A program made the translations under genes and the position numbers. 64,000 nucleotides of DNA from Bullera alba (Eukaryota > Basidiomycota > Tremellomycetes > Tremellales > Bulleraceae). Below, piece after piece: positions 33,419-44,296 of the stretch; position 1 is the first letter of the stretch, and each line of letters starts with the position of its first letter. The notes beneath the pieces are model-generated. The model worked only from the letters and a program-made list of their open reading frames with translations, did not search any database and had not been told where the DNA came from. The stretch is taken from assembly GCA_001600095.1 (NCBI GenBank), contig BCIX01000002.1, positions 1,798,001-1,862,000 on the forward strand, given 5' to 3'.

Positions 33419-35149
33419 ATGCGTGACCAGCATAACTATCAGCTACGTCAAGAATTGGAACCGGCTCACTCTGGCGACGTCAAAGCCGTGCTGGCCATCG
33501 ATGACGATACAATAGCCTCGGCGTCCAGGGACGGCAGTGTTGGCGTTTGGAAACGGACAAGCGACAAGGTTCGTATCGAAGTCGACTATCGTGTTGCATT
33601 ACTGAACTGGCATCCAGTTCGAGCTTGATCGACTACTAGAGGGCCATCATGCGTACGTCAACTCTTTGGCGCATATACCAAAGCCCGACGAGTCAAGAGG
33701 TTCGTCCATGCTACGTCTGGGATGTGCGCTCAACCGCTGACTTGAATCCTCAGGGCTTCTGGCTTCAGGAGGAAACTCCAGCGTCATCCTGCTTCACGAT
33801 CTAGAGTCTAAAAGCTCAGAGTCTACTAGCTGCCTGATGGGCCACCAGCTGAACGTGTGCACGCTGGCGTATAGCCCCAAACGGCGCAAACTTCTCAGCG
33901 CAAGTTGGGATTACACCGCGCGAGTCTGGGCACAACACGGGGAATCTGTCGACTCCGAGTGGAAATGCGAGCTGGTTCTGGATGGACACGAGCAAGCTGT
34001 ATGGGGTATAGCAGCTGTAAACAAGGGCAAGCATGATGGCTGTATATTGACAGGTGAGTCTCATTCCTGTCAAAGCAAGCTTTGCTGATTGGGAAACAGG
34101 ATCAGGTATGAGACGCTGGGATCAATGGGCGGACGAGGCTCACGAACGATAGCGGATAGGATCGTGTACCTATGGTCAGAGAATGGAGAGATGCTGGCTC
34201 GGATCAAGGGATACCCCGAGCCAGTTCGGAGTTTGACAATCCTCCCAGGTGGAGATCACTTCGCATCTGCCTGCAATGACGGGTGAGTTCTAAACCACCC
34301 TGCCGTTCAGAGCACAAATGGTGATACCGACCTGTCCTAGTCTGATCAGGATCTCCGACTTCACGGGTAGCGTTAAGCGAGAAATCCGGGGTCATACGGA
34401 CTATGTCTACCAAGTCATCAACGGGGAGCCGGAGCAACTGATCTCCTGTGGAGAGGATCACACGGCGGTGAGTGTTCTCCCGCTTCGAATGCAGATGGGA
34501 CCTGACATAGGCGATAGCGCGTCTGGGATGGTGTGTGGCACAGTGATCTAGGGGCGCAGTGCTAATCTTGAGCCAGATGAAGGCGAACAGTTGGCTATGA
34601 TCCCTCACCCTTGTCAAACCGTCTGGTCGGTCACCATGCTGCCCAATGGGGACGTTGCAACTGGCGGCTCTGATGGCAGAGTAAGGATATGGACCAAGGA
34701 CTCCAGGCGTACGGCTCCACCAGAGCTAATCGATGTGAGTGAGCTTCGTTCTCAGGCCTGGGCAATCTAAGCGACTGCCTCAGGCATACAACGACTCTGT
34801 CAAGCACATCCTCGAGGCAGCTCTCCAGAAATCAACGCCAGTCGACACTAGACCAAACCGTAACGAGAATCAGGCCAAAGCTGAGCGGCTGGTAATTGAC
34901 ATCGACTTCAGGTGCGCAAACCATAATGTAACCGCATGCGAAGAGCTGATCTGGGTTTCAGCGATGATGCTGACCCTATACCTCTTCAATACGACGTTGG
35001 CGGTAAGTTCTGCATCATCAAGGGTGCGGATTCTAATTGCCCACGCAGAGGATCCTCATCAGGTGGCTCAAGACTTTGTGAAGACCCACAAGCTACCGGA
35101 AAGCTATGTCGATCGTATCGAGGAGTTCCTCCGCGCCCATATCACCTGA
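33419..35149 (+). CDS. DOA1: Doa1/Ufd3 (PLAA) WD40-PFU ubiquitin-binding protein, no PUL domain (411 aa)
   Basis: Doa1 binds ubiquitin and Cdc48/p97 and acts in ubiquitin homeostasis and membrane-protein turnover. Eleven exons: 33419-33568, 33618-33699, 33754-34053, 34100-34105, 34153-34282, 34341-34467, 34518-34530, 34577-34734, 34784-34911, 34962-35002, 35049-35149. WD40 repeats span about 10-300 (AHSGDVKAVL, GHQLNVCTL, SASWDYTARVW, GHTDYVYQV, IPHPCQTVWSV). A PFU-like segment follows (IDIDFSDDADPIPLQYDVG, AQDFVKTHKLPESYVDRIEEFL). The frame then stops; the PUL domain that binds Cdc48 (about 250 aa in relatives) is absent and the next gene begins 86 bp on. The 6-nt exon 4 restores TGSADRIVYLW. 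Confidence 0.9.
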
Positions 35150-35235
35150 AGCCGAGACATGGTAGAGTTGCGCCAAGCTCTTTACAAGTTCCAGCTGTGG
35201 CTACTCATATCAATGCACTAGTCGTTCCAATGCAT

Positions 35236-35755
35236 CTAACTCCCTCTGTAAGTGGTGTATGAGAACGGACTGAGTAGTAGCGGGATATGATAGTGCTGCG
35301 ACGGATCCTCGTACGAGAATGTGATCTGCACGGATGAGCACGAGTCGGCATTCGTAGAACAGATGGACATACCTCTACTAAGGGATAGAACGTCTTCTGA
35401 CCCAGATCCTGGAAGAATGCGCCGGTATAGAAGATCATTTTGTACACCCCTGGGAGAAGCTTCGTGTCTGGCGATAGCAAGGTCGTGCAGCGACCGTCCT
35501 TGTCGGTGACACTGATATCCATCAGATAAGATCCGGCGGCAATGGACACCAACTTACCCCGTAGCAAGAGCTCCTAGCCGTCCAGGGCTGGCTTCTGGTT
35601 TACCTGTTAGAGTGAGGCACTCCAGAGACACGGCCACACCCTCCGCGGGCTTGCCAACAGAAGCGTTCAAAACTGACCACAGAGCCTGTAAGCGCGGAGC
35701 CAACTCCGGTCGATGGGAACAGCTCACCATGACACGTAATGGGTGATTTTGTCAT
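35236..35755 (-). CDS. 5-hydroxyisourate hydrolase, transthyretin-like (123 aa)
   Basis: Hydrolyses 5-hydroxyisourate in urate degradation. Four exons: 35755-35728, 35672-35558, 35511-35373, 35325-35236. The protein starts [10 protein letters not shown], has [33 protein letters not shown], then [19 protein letters not shown]: the C-terminal YRGS and the His/Arg residues are the family signature. Length matches the family (about 110-140 aa). The frame is open upstream of the chosen ATG (FQTIISDLDSK), so an N-terminal extension is possible. No clear peroxisomal C-terminal signal. It converges with DOA1 (86 bp). Confidence 0.95.
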
Positions 35756-36086
35756 CTTCGAGTCGAGGTCGGAGATTATCGTCTGGAAGAATTGCACACC
35801 TAGTGAGTGGGAAGTAGCAGAGCCGTCGATCACCTTAGGTCCACTCGAGGCCTTCGTACGTTGACTGCAACCGTCTGCGACTCTGCAATATACCCGGCCA
35901 ACCCGGGCCTACTTTCTGCTTTGGCGGGGCCCCTCACGGAATCAGATAACGAGCACAATTTACTTTCACACGCGCGCTGTCCATCCTGAGGCTACATAAG
36001 CTGCTGCTGATGTCGACGTGTCGTTGATGCAAACTCGCCTCATCTGTCCCTTCTCTCTCACTCTTCGCCCGAGCGTCATTCACACT
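35756..36086. other. Divergent promoter, hydroxyisourate hydrolase and HMG-box gene
   Basis: 331 bp; nothing beyond promoter and 5' UTR expected. Confidence 0.55.
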
Positions 36087-36941
36087 ATGTTGAACTTCCG
36101 GTCCACCCTTTCTGCCGGTCGCAATGCCGTCAGGTCGTTCAGCACCACGCAACTCGCACAGGGGCCTCTATCTCAAAGATCCATTGACAAGCTCGAACGT
36201 GAGTTGGAATCAGGTGGAATCTGACGAGATACCGAAGTGTCTCGTATTCTCCAGACCGCAACGTATCTGCTCGGCAGCTGATGTCACTCAACATTATAGG
36301 GCTTGGCCTTCCTGTCCCTCCTGAAAGCGGAGCCTTCAGTCCCTACAATGCGTTTGTCAAGGAGTACTGGACGACCCACAAAGCCAAGCACGACCCCGAC
36401 GGCACGGAAGACGTCAAGGTCTATGACAAGGAGGTTTTCCTGAAGGCGTGTGGCGAAGCGTGGAGAGATTTGCCCACTGCTGAGAAGACAAAGTACACCG
36501 ACTCTTCCAATGAGCTACGAAAGGCGGCAAAAGAGGCATACTATGCGTTCTACAGTAGCCTCAAGCCAGGAGAATTTGCCCGAATCAACGCAGCACTGCC
36601 TCCCTCGAGTCGGATCCCTCGTCCAAGTGGAACTCGTATTCCAGATGGGGTGGCCAGGAGACCTGGTGGCAGTTTCATGTTCTTCGTTAGAGACAAAATT
36701 GACAAGTCAAGCGACACCCTCATGAAGGATCAGGTCTCAGAGCTAGGCGCCAGATGGCGGAAGATGAGCGCCGAGGAGAAGGCGGTGAGTGAAACGTCCA
36801 CCTTTCTAGTTGATCACCGTTGCGCATCACTGTGCTGATCAAGTTGTGTAGCCTTACATCGAGACGTCTAGAAGCCAGAGGGCTGCCTATGACGAGACAA
36901 AGGCGGAGAAGGCTGGTGTCACCGCCGGATCCTCAGCTTAA
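36087..36941 (+). CDS. Mitochondrial HMG-box DNA-binding protein, Abf2/TFAM-like (228 aa)
   Basis: Three exons: 36087-36198, 36300-36784, 36852-36941. The first 23 residues (NFRSTLSAGRNAVRSFSTTQ) are a classic mitochondrial presequence: basic, Ser/Thr-rich, no acids. Two HMG-box-like segments follow: SPYNAFVKEYW...EAWRDLPTAEKTKYTD and GGSFMFFVRD...ARWRKMSAEEKAPYIE. This layout matches Abf2/TFAM proteins that package mitochondrial DNA. Assignment to that role rests on architecture. An in-frame ATG 69 nt upstream would spoil the presequence, so 36087 is preferred. Confidence 0.85.
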
Positions 36942-37600
36942 ATACATCGAGGGGTCACGGTCGGGGTATGTGGCACTTGGCAGGCAGCGAATGCCGAGGT
37001 TGAACAACGTCTGGGCGTTATAGGACGCACACGATCATTCGAAACTTGGTCGGGTCTGCTGGACGGCCGAACGGAGACTGGGTCACGTCAAGGACTCGTA
37101 CACCTGTAGGGTCTTGTAGGGACTATGCAGGAATAACCACTCTGAGATTGGACGACCACTCGCGCAGTTCTCATTAGCAGGCTGTAGCGCTGTGGCTACA
37201 CACACACGTACTGTGAACGAGATGCGGCAGCCCGAGTTGCGGAGACTCCGCCTTTCCAGTAACGTCACTCCCCGAAGTTGCCGGTGGAGGTGGCCGAGAA
37301 GTCTACTTGCTTGGCCCACCGACTTGCTCCACTGCGCGGAACGGTCATCGCCTGTTCGTCTCCTCATTTCAATACCACCCAGCACCGATCAATGCCATAT
37401 CACGACCCGGCTATCTCTTGTCTGTCCATAGTCTCTCGGAAAGGACGTATTGTGCCTCAAAGCAACTAGTATTGCGCGGTGCGTGAGTCTCACCCAAATA
37501 TCCTTTCACTCGGCATCAATGTCATCCAAGCCGCCCGAAGCCCGTCTTCTCAAGGGAACGAATGTTGACAAAGCCCACATAGTACGAAGAACCACATGAA
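36942..37600. other. Intergenic between HMG-box and RING genes
   Basis: No supportable gene. A 26-codon frame from ATG 37519 on the plus strand lies just before the RING gene and could be an upstream ORF. Confidence 0.45.
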
Positions 37601-38955
37601 ATGAGCACCTCTCTCGCGGGAACTTCCGGTGCTGTCCTCTCGAGTTCGGCGCAACAGGTGATGCCGGTGTCGCCCTCGAAGAGGAGTGCATCGGGAAAGC
37701 GGAACTCTGCTAGGATCATCAGGACGTTTGAAGAAGTTGAAAAGACGATCTTCCAGGAGGAGTGGTACGAGGAGCTGGAGTGTGGAATGTGAGTGTGACG
37801 AGGTCCGCGGCCATGAGATATCACTAATACTGATCATCACAGCTGCTCCAATGTGCTGTAAGTCTAGTTCCCTTTCTATAGCACTATTCTGACGATCAAC
37901 AGAGGAGCGCCTCAGGCGTTGGTCCCGTGCGGGTGAGTACATCCAGACAATCAGCAGTATCCAGACTGACTACCTACAGACATACATTTTGCGGACCTTG
38001 CGCTTGGCAGTGGATCAAAACGAACAAGGTATCATGATGGCTCTGAAACGTATGAGCCCCACTGACACAGATTGACAGAATCACACGTGTCCCCACTGCC
38101 GTATGGAAGTGACTGAAGCGACACCCTTTGTCCCGAATATCGTCGTGGAGCAGATCATTGAGCGCAAACTCCGCGCTATTGCGGATGGAGAGCAGAAAGT
38201 GGATCTGATGCTCGAACGCAAGGAGAAGTCCGAGTAGGTGCATTCCACACTCCGTCCGATCGGAGATCCTGACTTCAGACAGAGCATGGCGTATACTTCA
38301 AGACACGCTACCACCTTCCAAACAGATCAAAAAGGGTCGAGGTCCTATCGACGAGCTGCTCTCGAGCATATTTGACCCCGCGGCTGCTGGAACCCAACAT
38401 CAACGACGCGCTTCTCGTCACTTGATGGAGTTGGGCATTGCGCATGGTGCCAATCGGACCGGAGCGGGAGGGCGGCCATCTGTCCTCTCGCAGAATGGCG
38501 GACCGTCCCTGGGTGATCTGAGAAGGTTGGATGCGGAGGAAGAAGCCGTTAGGCTCATGATTGCCTTTAGGCAGAGAGTCAGGGAGAACAGGGAGGAGAC
38601 GGCCTCTCGAACACACCAGGGTCTCGGTCCAGCTGCCTTTGTGGACCCTATGGCAAATCCAGATTACAGGTCAGCTAGACCCGAGGCCTCGAGATCAGCC
38701 TCTACCAACGATATTGGCCGGTTCGGCAATCCGGCGGGGCCCTTACCGTATCGATTTGCCCCGGCCCAAGCATCGACCAGTAGTCATGGACGCAGTAATT
38801 TAGCAGGAGCGGAAGCGTCGCAGATTGCCGGCGGGTCAAGCAGACCCCGACCCAGTAGATTGACCTCTCAGGCACTGTTGTCGAGACAGGCGAGAGGCAG
38901 AGGTGGAACGAGAGACGCGCCACTGGTGGTGGCTTCGGACAGCGAAGATGACTGA
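37601..38955 (+). CDS. RING-finger protein, probable E3 ubiquitin ligase (369 aa)
   Basis: Six exons: 37601-37788, 37843-37857, 37903-37932, 37980-38028, 38079-38233, 38283-38955. The N terminus is Ser-rich, then EEWYEELECGIC opens a C3HC4 RING: CGIC, VPCGHTFCGPC, NHTCPHC, with all eight ligands. It is spread over five exons, two of them only 15 and 30 nt. A helical segment rich in Glu/Lys follows (IERKLRAIADGEQK), then an Arg/Ser/Gly-rich disordered tail ending ASDSEDD. I do not recognise a specific orthologue. The intron before exon 6 must use the GACAG acceptor to keep frame (EAWRILQDTLPP). Confidence 0.88.
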
Positions 38956-39176
38956 TTGCGAATAGGAACCGGGTACACGCCAATGACGATCCTTTGATGA
39001 TTATAATGAGCTCGACGTCTTCATTGATGTATGCATTTTGGTACTGCAACGAGCTCAAACACGAGTGAAAAGGGTCATGAGTCGATTGTCCGAAAATTAT
39101 AGGTAGAACGTGATACAGTCGTGTCGATGTCCAGTCATGATATTGGAAGAGCTGCTGAGGTACACACTGGGAGCGC

Positions 39177-40031
39177 TCAGAGCTTTGGCGTGATCGGGGA
39201 CTTGGGTCCAGCGGGATCAGACGTGTACTTGGCCATTTGGATTCCTTTGTTGGAGTAGCTACGAAGGAGGATCAGCACATGTCCTGGGCGACGGTGGATC
39301 AGAAATAATTGCGCACCCGCATTTCTCGTAGAAAGCTAAGTATCGGCCAGGCTGTCAGCTACAACGATCGCTTATTACGCCCTGAACGCCTGACACTCAC
39401 CGACGTTCTTCTGGTCGCAATCCAGGATGATCTTGTAACAGCCCGTTGCAGCGCCAATTTCGCCCAAGGCATCAATGATCCTCAAACCGAGTTTGCGCCC
39501 TTGCAACTCTCGAGACACCACTATATCCTCAATATGGCCGACAATTCCTGCATTCCTGATAAACTTGTGTTCCAGCACGATCGTCCCTGCTGCAACGAGC
39601 TGTACATCGATCAGCGAGTTTTACAAGTGCGGAAGCTAGGCTTGGCATCGTGAACACACCTTGTCGCTGGCTTTGTGGACAATGACGATGGTGTAGTAGA
39701 TCCCATTTGACCTCTTCAGAGTCTCAAAGACATCTAAATATGGTTGTCAGCTTGACTGTATCTCAAGTCCGGCAGCTGGCTGTAGCACGCTAGGTCACCT
39801 TTGAACTTCTGTGCGGAGAGCTTTGGCGCTGCCGTCAATACAGACAACAACTCGAAGAAGCCCCGAGTCTGATCATCTGATGCCAGTGGACGGAGCTGAG
39901 AATGAATTAGCTTCATTTCCAGCAGTCTTGGAAACTGAGCTCACCAGTAGATCGTCGCCAAGGAGGGATTGCACCTTGCTTGGGATCAAGGCGGGGTCGA
40001 ACAACAGGTCCAAAGGCTTGGACTGCGACAT
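39177..40031 (-). CDS. GNA1: Glucosamine-6-phosphate N-acetyltransferase (185 aa)
   Basis: Makes N-acetylglucosamine-6-phosphate from glucosamine-6-phosphate and acetyl-CoA, on the way to UDP-GlcNAc, chitin and glycans. Six exons: 40031-39945, 39895-39799, 39733-39660, 39599-39401, 39335-39317, 39258-39177. GNAT-fold landmarks: VAAGTIVLEHKFI, GHIEDIVVSRELQGRKLGLRII (acetyl-CoA loop QGRKLG), CYKIILDCDQKN, FYEKCGYSNKGIQMAKY. Length fits fungal Gna1 (about 160-190 aa). Exon 5 is 19 nt. The gene shares a 362-bp divergent promoter with NTR1. Confidence 0.96.
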
Positions 40032-40393
40032 GATTATTCGAGTTCTATCGTTCTTCTGAGGGTTTGTGACCAGCACGTTGGTGGACGTGAACCAAGAGTA
40101 GGTACAGCGATCGTCTGATATCACCTCGTCTCGTTCCTCGATGCCTGATGTTCAAGATCCAAGACATGGACGAACGAGTGGCTGGGCAGCTGAAACGTGC
40201 TGAGGTGGCGAATCAAGGTACCACAAAAGCAGGCGCGTGACATGAAACGAGCCTGGTGACTCGCGCCTAAACTGATGGGTGGCGACAGCCGCGGACAGCT
40301 CATGAGCTGAACAGCTGAACAAGTTGCTGTTCTGTCTAAGTTACCTTCTCGCCTCGACCGCAATCTTGTGTTGAACTCTGCCAGCTGAACGAT
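40032..40393. other. Divergent promoter of GNA1 and NTR1
   Basis: 362 bp; no distinct motif identified. Confidence 0.55.
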
Positions 40394-43300
40394 ATGGCGC
40401 GCAGAAAAGGAGGGTTCCTGTCCGATGGCTCGGACTCCGACGCTTCAGTATCGGACGGCTCGGACGGCGGATACAATTCCCAAGAGGACGGAGACTCCAA
40501 AGCTGAAAGAGCGCTGTTTGAGCATAATGGCAACAAGAGGCGCAAAACCGGCGGAAGAGGGGGCAAAGAGGCCGCGTGGGAGGGTATATTTGGTGAAGAA
40601 GAGGACAGTGGTCGGTCTGGTGGAAGAGGTTTTGGCTCGAGACGGGGTGGAAGAGGAGGTGCGAAGAGCAGAACCGATTGGACAAAGTGAGTTCAGATCC
40701 CACTAACTGGCTGTCAGTCGTCGGTGATGAGAGCTGATTCTCTGGTCGTAGAGCTCCGACATTCGTTCCTATCGGGAAAGACGCCTCGAAAGCAGAGCCA
40801 ATTCAACAACCGAATCGAATCGAAGCAGCCGAACACGATGAAGAGCACAATTCCAGCCAATCGGGCTCCGACGAAGAAGACGAGGATGGAGATACTCCTC
40901 CCGTAGCCTCTCCGCGCGTCCGAGAAGAGGAGGAAGAGGCTTCCAAGACGTTTCGCCCGGGTCTAGGAGGCATGGGCTTCAAAAAGGCCGGTGCTTCCGA
41001 TGCCGAGTTGAAAGCCCAAGCGCCCATAACGGAAGGAGATGATCCACAGACTGCAAGTCGAGCGGGACTTGGATCTTCATCAAAAGCTGGAATCGGTTCA
41101 GGATCCCGAGGTGGACTTGGCTCCTCGTCTCGAGCGGGATTGGGGTCAACCAAGAGGAGTGGGGAAACCACAGCCGGGACAAAGTCGACACCGGCCTTCG
41201 CTGCCGCTTCAGAACCTGGTCCGTCGTCTCAACCACCCGAGTCCGGTCCATCGTCTCGACAAGCCACGCCTCCAAGGGAGAAGGAAGTGCCGACAGCATT
41301 CGGACGGCGTAACGTAGAAACCCCTCGGGAAGAAAGAGAATCGAGCCGACCTCAACAGTCGTTCAAACCGCGAGAAGCGCCCGTTGCGCCCCCGCCGAAG
41401 ACCAACCTCACCTCTGCTGAAGCGGCACACTTTGCCAAGATCGATTCGGACTTTGGAGCGAAGTTTTTGAAGAACTTTGGTTGGTCCGCCGGAGAGGGAT
41501 TGGGTAAAGAGAAGACCGGTCGTGCGGTGCCCATAGCCGTGGGCAAAGTGTTCAAGGGGCAGGGTCTGAAGAGCGGTATGAGGACAGAAGATAGTAAGCG
41601 AGAAGCGAGGCGGAATGGCGAGGTGTTCTCGGAAGACGAGGACGAGAAGCCAAGAAGGGGGAAGAAGGCGGGACCCAAAGGTCAGAAGCAGCTGGGGGAG
41701 TACAGGGAGACCCAAACGGAGCAGAGTTGGCGAAAGCAGAAAAAGGTCAAGGTCAAGGTCGAGCACAAGACTTACGAGCAATTGCTGGCCGAGGCTGGGG
41801 ATGCGCCATCAGGCGTTGGCTTGGTTCTAGACGCCCGTGGTGGAGAGGTGAGTTGCGAGACTCGCCAAACACACAGAAGCTGACTGTAACTGTGATAGCT
41901 CAAGGAAGTATCCTCCTTGTCTGCCTTGAACCTATCTGGATGGACACCGACGGCGGAGAATGCCCAGCTGCCGGAGCTCCGTCACAACTTGCGGTTGATC
42001 GTCGACGTGTCAAAAGCCGATGTCGATGCGCTGGCCAGGGAAGGAAAAGCGGTGGCCGAGAGGAAAAGATGGGCCGCGAGAGAGGAACAGGTCGCTTTGG
42101 CCAAAATGGAAGACTGCGCAAAGCGTGAGCTATTCTACACCGGTGTGTGCGAACGGTCCACTGACCTCAGTCCATAGGTCTTTCCCGGCTCCAGTTGGTA
42201 CAAGCTCACGTCACGGATATCTCGAGTCTGGCGGCGCAACAAGTCACGCAGTCGGAGCCATCAATCGCTTCCCTCGCAAAGAGCTTTACATCACTTTTGA
42301 ACGACTTCAAGAAGGAGTACGAGGAATTGGGTCTTGACGATGTCATCGTCGGCGCCATCGGACAAGTTGTGAGTTGCATTACAAGCGAGATGTTATTTTA
42401 GCTGACCACATGTTCCTGCAGCTCCGCTCAGTATTTGCTGATTGGAGTCCTTTCGACCTGTCTTCGGATGTACTCCTGTCCCAGCTCAAGCAATGGAAGC
42501 ACGCATATCGACTACCGAAGAACTTGACAGAAGAGGATGACCCCTATCGGGACCACCACCCGAGAAACGGACATGAGGGCACAGATCAAACGATGACTGC
42601 ATGGGAGAGCTTGCTATGGACAATGTGGCTCCCACGCGTACGATCAGCTATCAAGTAAGTCACAGTCTGAGTTATGTCCGGATTGCGCTGACTTTGTTTG
42701 CAGCAACGATTGGTCTGCGTTCCACCCTCAGCCGGCTGTTCACCTGATAGAATCTTGGAGCGATATCCTACCCGACTTTGTTCGTGACAACATCCTCGAT
42801 CAACTGATTTTGCCAAAGGTCCACTCTGCGATTGAAGAATGGGATGGGCGACCCTCGCGATCCGGCAAGTCTAGGTCGTTGGCGGGTATAGTCTTTCCCT
42901 GGCTACCACTGCTCGGCGGACGTATCGAGGAGGTTATGGCGATTGCCAAGAGGCGTATCAGGCACGTGCTCAAGAAGTGGACGGCCAAAGAGGGCGTACC
43001 GGAAGAGCTGCTCCGATGGAAGAAAGACGTGAGTCGTTGTCCAGTCATCAAACGGGGATCCAAGCTCACGCTGACACTTGCAACAGATATTCTCACATCG
43101 CGAGTGGGACGAGATGATGCTCAAATACGTTGTTCCGAAACTCGGAGCGAGTCTTCGAGACGATTTCCAGATCAACCCCCGGAAACAGGACATGGTTCCC
43201 CTGGAGCAATGGGTCTTGCCGTGGTCGTCACTCCTGCGTGCGTCGACCTTCGAGCAACTGCTCGAGGTCAACTTCTTCCCCAAGTGGCTCGACATTCTGT

Positions 43301-43897
43301 ACATATGGCTCGTGCAGCCGAATTACAAGCCAGACGAGGTGGCCACGTGGTGAGCAAAGACGTGTTCGCATCGCCACAACGAGGCTGACCCTTCAATCTA
43401 GGTTCACTTGGTGGAAAGATCGGTTCCCGAAGGACGTATTGGAGATGCGAGGTATCGCACATGGTTTCAACGCCGGTATCGAGTTGATGCACCAAGCCAC
43501 CGTTCTTGGTTCGTCAGCGCAGACGCAACTGCCAAAACCGAATTATCAACCGCTCGCTCCGAGATCGTCCAAATCCTCAACATCGCGAACACACCAGGCC
43601 CGGTCTCTACCCACGCCTTCTGCTGGGATCTCAAGGCCGAGCGTTCCGACGGATGAGGAGACGATCACCTTCAGGACATTGGCGGAGGACATTGCGACGC
43701 AGAACGATCTCCTGTTCCTGCCAATTGGCAAGAGTCATCAACAAACGGGCAAACCGTTGTTCAGGGTGTCGAAGACGGTGGACGGAAAGGGAGGCGTCAC
43801 GGTGTATGTCGGTCAAGACGCCGTGTTTGCTCAAATGGACGATGGTGCGTTCAGAGCGGTATCCCTGGACGATATGGTCAAGAGGGCTTCTTCATGA
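40394..43897 (+). CDS. NTR1: G-patch spliceosome-disassembly factor, TFIP11/Ntr1 (1040 aa)
   Basis: Ntr1 (Spp382, human TFIP11) activates helicase Prp43 to take apart the intron-lariat spliceosome. Eight exons: 40394-40686, 40752-41847, 41899-42124, 42178-42368, 42422-42654, 42704-43028, 43087-43349, 43402-43897. The N terminus has acidic and Gly/Arg-rich segments. The G-patch lies at about 330-375 (FLKNFGWSAGEGLGKEKTG). After a basic region comes the long GCFC-type helical domain (WTPTAENAQLPELRHNL, SWSDILPDFVRDNILDQLI, GVPEELLRWKKDIFSHREWDEM reading across exon 6-7, LYIWLVQPNYKP, FTWWKDRFP). The C terminus VTVYVGQDAVFAQ matches the family end. Its job suits an organism with about 5-10 introns per gene. 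Confidence 0.95.
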
Positions 43898-44296
43898 GGG
43901 GATCTTGCTGCTCGTTCTGTTAGCATGTATCATCTAGCACTTGTCGAGAAGGATGAGAATGACTTCTCCGGGCACTAGATGAAGGCGTCTCCGAGTTGCA
44001 GGTAGCCATCAACATGACACTCGTGCATGGTGGTCATGATCGGTCTGGCGGTCGTGAGAGTGTGGAGCGTGTACGTGTAAAAAGAGAGAAAGAAAAGTCG
44101 TTATGCCCGTGTAATGTGTATGGTAGGCTTCGTGGTATGCGGAATATGAGCTAAGGAGAAGCGGACCCAAGTATGCTTCGGGTTGTAATCAGGGGTGAGG
44201 ATAGTCTATAAAGTATGGAAGGAAGGTGAAGAGGTTGAATGAAGGGGAGTTGTGAAAAGAAAAAAACCAAACGTCCATCTCAACGCTTAAAGCCAA
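43898..44296. other. Intergenic, convergent 3' regions
   Basis: 399 bp, no gene seen. Confidence 0.55.

Noticed and set aside
35569..35600. Possible intron at GTAAACC in the hydroxyisourate hydrolase
   Set aside because: Reading through gives [16 protein letters not shown] and joins in frame to VTDKDGRC, matching the family; splicing here would break it.
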